From the NCBI GenBank assembly GCA_018812385.1, contig JAHJDU010000013.1, positions 1 through 7,366 on the forward strand: DNA of 7,366 nt, written 5' to 3'. The stretch is from Pseudomonadota bacterium (GTDB lineage Bacteria; Desulfobacterota; Desulfobacteria; Desulfobacterales; Desulfobacteraceae). Of the stretch, positions 6,194 to 7,366 are shown in pieces. The notes under the pieces are model-generated. The model was given only the letters and a program-made list of their open reading frames with translations, did no database searches and was not told where the DNA came from. The stretch's first letter is position 1, and every line of letters starts with the position of its first letter. Made by a program: the position numbers and the translations under genes.

Positions 6194-7366
6194 AACTTAT
6201 CTTTTAAAACAGATTTGATGCTGTTACAAATAGAAAGACAATATTTTTCAATTAAATCCTGATCCGGACCTTCCACCATGACCCGAAGCAAAGGTTGAGT
6301 TCCGGAATAACGGATCAACACCCTGCCCTTATCATTTAAATTATTTTCAATATTTTTAATTGTGTCTACAACTAATTTATTCCTCATTAAATCAGGAGAT
6401 GATGCAGGTACCTCTACATTCTTTAGTACCTGGGGATAGACCTTCATAATAGAAGCAAGGCTGGATAAAGACTCATTTGTTTCTATCATAACCTCAAGTA
6501 GCTTTAATGCTGAAAGCATGCCATCTCCAGTTGTATGTACATCTAAAAAGATGATGTGCCCAGAATCCTCGCCCCCCATAACAGCACCGGATTTCTTCAT
6601 TTGATCGAGAACTTTTCGATCTCCTACATCGGATTTAATATGTTTAATTCCCAGACTATCAAACACCTTAGTTAAACCAATATTACTCATGATTGTGCTT
6701 ACAACTATGTTTTGGTTCAAGATCCCTTTTTGATTTGCAAACTTTGCGCAGATAGCCAGAATCCTGTCTCCTGTTATCTCGTTACCTTTTTCATCAACAG
6801 CAATCAACCTGTCTGCATCCCCATCAAAAGCAAGACCAATATCTGCTTTTTCTATCACCACCTGTTTTTTTAACTCTTTTGTATGCTGTGATCCGCAGGC
6901 CCTATTAATATTTTTCCCATCAGGGGAATCAAATAAAAACTGAGCGTGGAACAATGTATCATTAAACACCATATGGCTGATCTTTGATGCAGCACCATTT
7001 GAGCAGTCAATAATTAATTTTAATTTTTTATTAGGTTTCCTTAAAGGAAACTTTGATAGTAGGAAATCTGCATACTTTTCCAAACTATCTGAAATAACTG
7101 CTATTTTACCGATCTTTCCCTGTGGAACATTATTTGAATCAAGGATATAATTTTCAATCTTATCTTCCTGTTTATCGGAAAGTTTTTCACCACCCGCTTT
7201 AAAAATCTTAATTCCATTATCCTGATAGGGGTTATGGGAGGCAGATATGACAATTCCAGCACCGACGTTTTTAACAATAGAACATAGATATGCCACCCCG
7301 GGCGTTGGTATGACACCGGCCAGCAATACATCAACGCCTGTAGAGGCAACACCTGCAGCAAGGGCA
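6190..7366 (-). CDS. glmM: Phosphoglucosamine mutase, 5' end cut by window edge
   Basis: Interconverts glucosamine-6-phosphate and glucosamine-1-phosphate, the step before UDP-GlcNAc for peptidoglycan and LPS. The frame is open to the right edge, giving 391 visible residues; about 55-60 N-terminal residues are missing compared with the usual 445-450. The first in-frame TTG (7326) is a leucine codon inside the conserved stretch GVDVLLAGVIPTPGVAYL, not the start. Seen, numbered from the first full codon at the edge: the active-site phosphoserine loop ISASHNP (40-46, catalytic Ser43), the metal loop DGDADR (about 178-183), the sugar-binding loop GGEDSGH followed by TTGDG, and the phosphate-binding loop RYSGTQPLLRVMVEG near the C-terminus. 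The GGEDSGH...TTGDG pairing favours GlmM over ManB/AlgC-type mutases. The protein ends KSVLKDKL with TAA at 6192-6190, inside a hairpin shared with the convergent membrane-protein gene. Confidence 0.95.
   Translation of the reverse strand, partial: ALAAGVASTGVDVLLAGVIPTPGVAYLCSIVKNVGAGIVISASHNPYQDNGIKIFKAGGEKLSDKQEDKIENYILDSNNVPQGKIGKIAVISDSLEKYADFLLSKFPLRKPNKKLKLIIDCSNGAASKISHMVFNDTLFHAQFLFDSPDGKNINRACGSQHTKELKKQVVIEKADIGLAFDGDADRLIAVDEKGNEITGDRILAICAKFANQKGILNQNIVVSTIMSNIGLTKVFDSLGIKHIKSDVGDRKVLDQMKKSGAVMGGEDSGHIIFLDVHTTGDGMLSALKLLEVMIETNESLSSLASIMKVYPQVLKNVEVPASSPDLMRNKLVVDTIKNIENNLNDKGRVLIRYSGTQPLLRVMVEGPDQDLIEKYCLSICNSIKSVLKDKL

Noticed and set aside
7324..7326. TTG as the start of glmM
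   Set aside because: The frame stays open to the window edge and encodes conserved GlmM residues upstream, so this TTG is an internal leucine and the gene is cut by the window.
7101..7361. Leftward open frame of 86 codons at the right edge
   Set aside because: It is a shifted frame of glmM, whose own frame is conserved and open across the same bases.
1..7366. Novel defence, mobile or biosynthetic system
   Set aside because: Every substantial frame belongs to a well-known housekeeping family in a conserved order, with no direct repeats, integrase, transposase or toxin-antitoxin signature.

Overview
The window is an AT-rich bacterial chromosomal segment carrying ordinary housekeeping genes packed tightly together. 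Protein resemblance and gene order suggest an anaerobic delta-proteobacterium (Desulfobacterota, perhaps a Desulfobacteraceae/Desulfobacula-like sulfate reducer). That assignment rests on recognition from memory, without a database search, and is moderate to low confidence. I see no mobile element, CRISPR array, tRNA, rRNA or foreign-looking cargo.

Layout. Positions 1-5098 hold one leftward operon. In transcription order it is xseA, xseB, ispA, dxs, tlyA. Neighbours overlap or lie within 20 bases of each other: xseA/xseB overlap by 8, xseB and ispA are about 1 apart at the preferred start, ispA and dxs are 20 apart, and dxs/tlyA overlap by 20. tlyA runs off the left edge and lacks only its last few residues. 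A 292-base intergenic region (5099-5390) separates this operon from a rightward gene for a Bax-inhibitor-1 (YbhL/YccA-like) membrane protein (5391-6098). Plausible sigma-70-type promoters point in both directions from this gap. The membrane-protein gene converges on leftward glmM (6190 to beyond the right edge). A 10-bp inverted repeat fills the gap between them and takes in the glmM stop codon.

How the genes work together. Dxs makes 1-deoxy-D-xylulose 5-phosphate, the entry to the MEP isoprenoid pathway. IspA condenses the resulting C5 units to farnesyl diphosphate, the precursor of undecaprenyl and quinone side chains. XseA and XseB form exonuclease VII, a single-strand DNA nuclease. TlyA is an rRNA 2'-O-methyltransferase. 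The same xseA-xseB-ispA-dxs-tlyA order is known from Bacillus and many other bacteria, so it is a conserved housekeeping cluster. GlmM makes glucosamine-1-phosphate for peptidoglycan and LPS. The Bax-inhibitor-1 family protein is probably a pH-sensitive ion/calcium leak channel of the inner membrane.

All recognised enzymes keep their catalytic residues. The points worth a second look are small: homopolymer tracts at the xseA/xseB junction and in tlyA, a TTG start for dxs, substitutions in otherwise conserved Dxs and IspA motifs, and regulatory structure in the two intergenic gaps. I found no undescribed system here.
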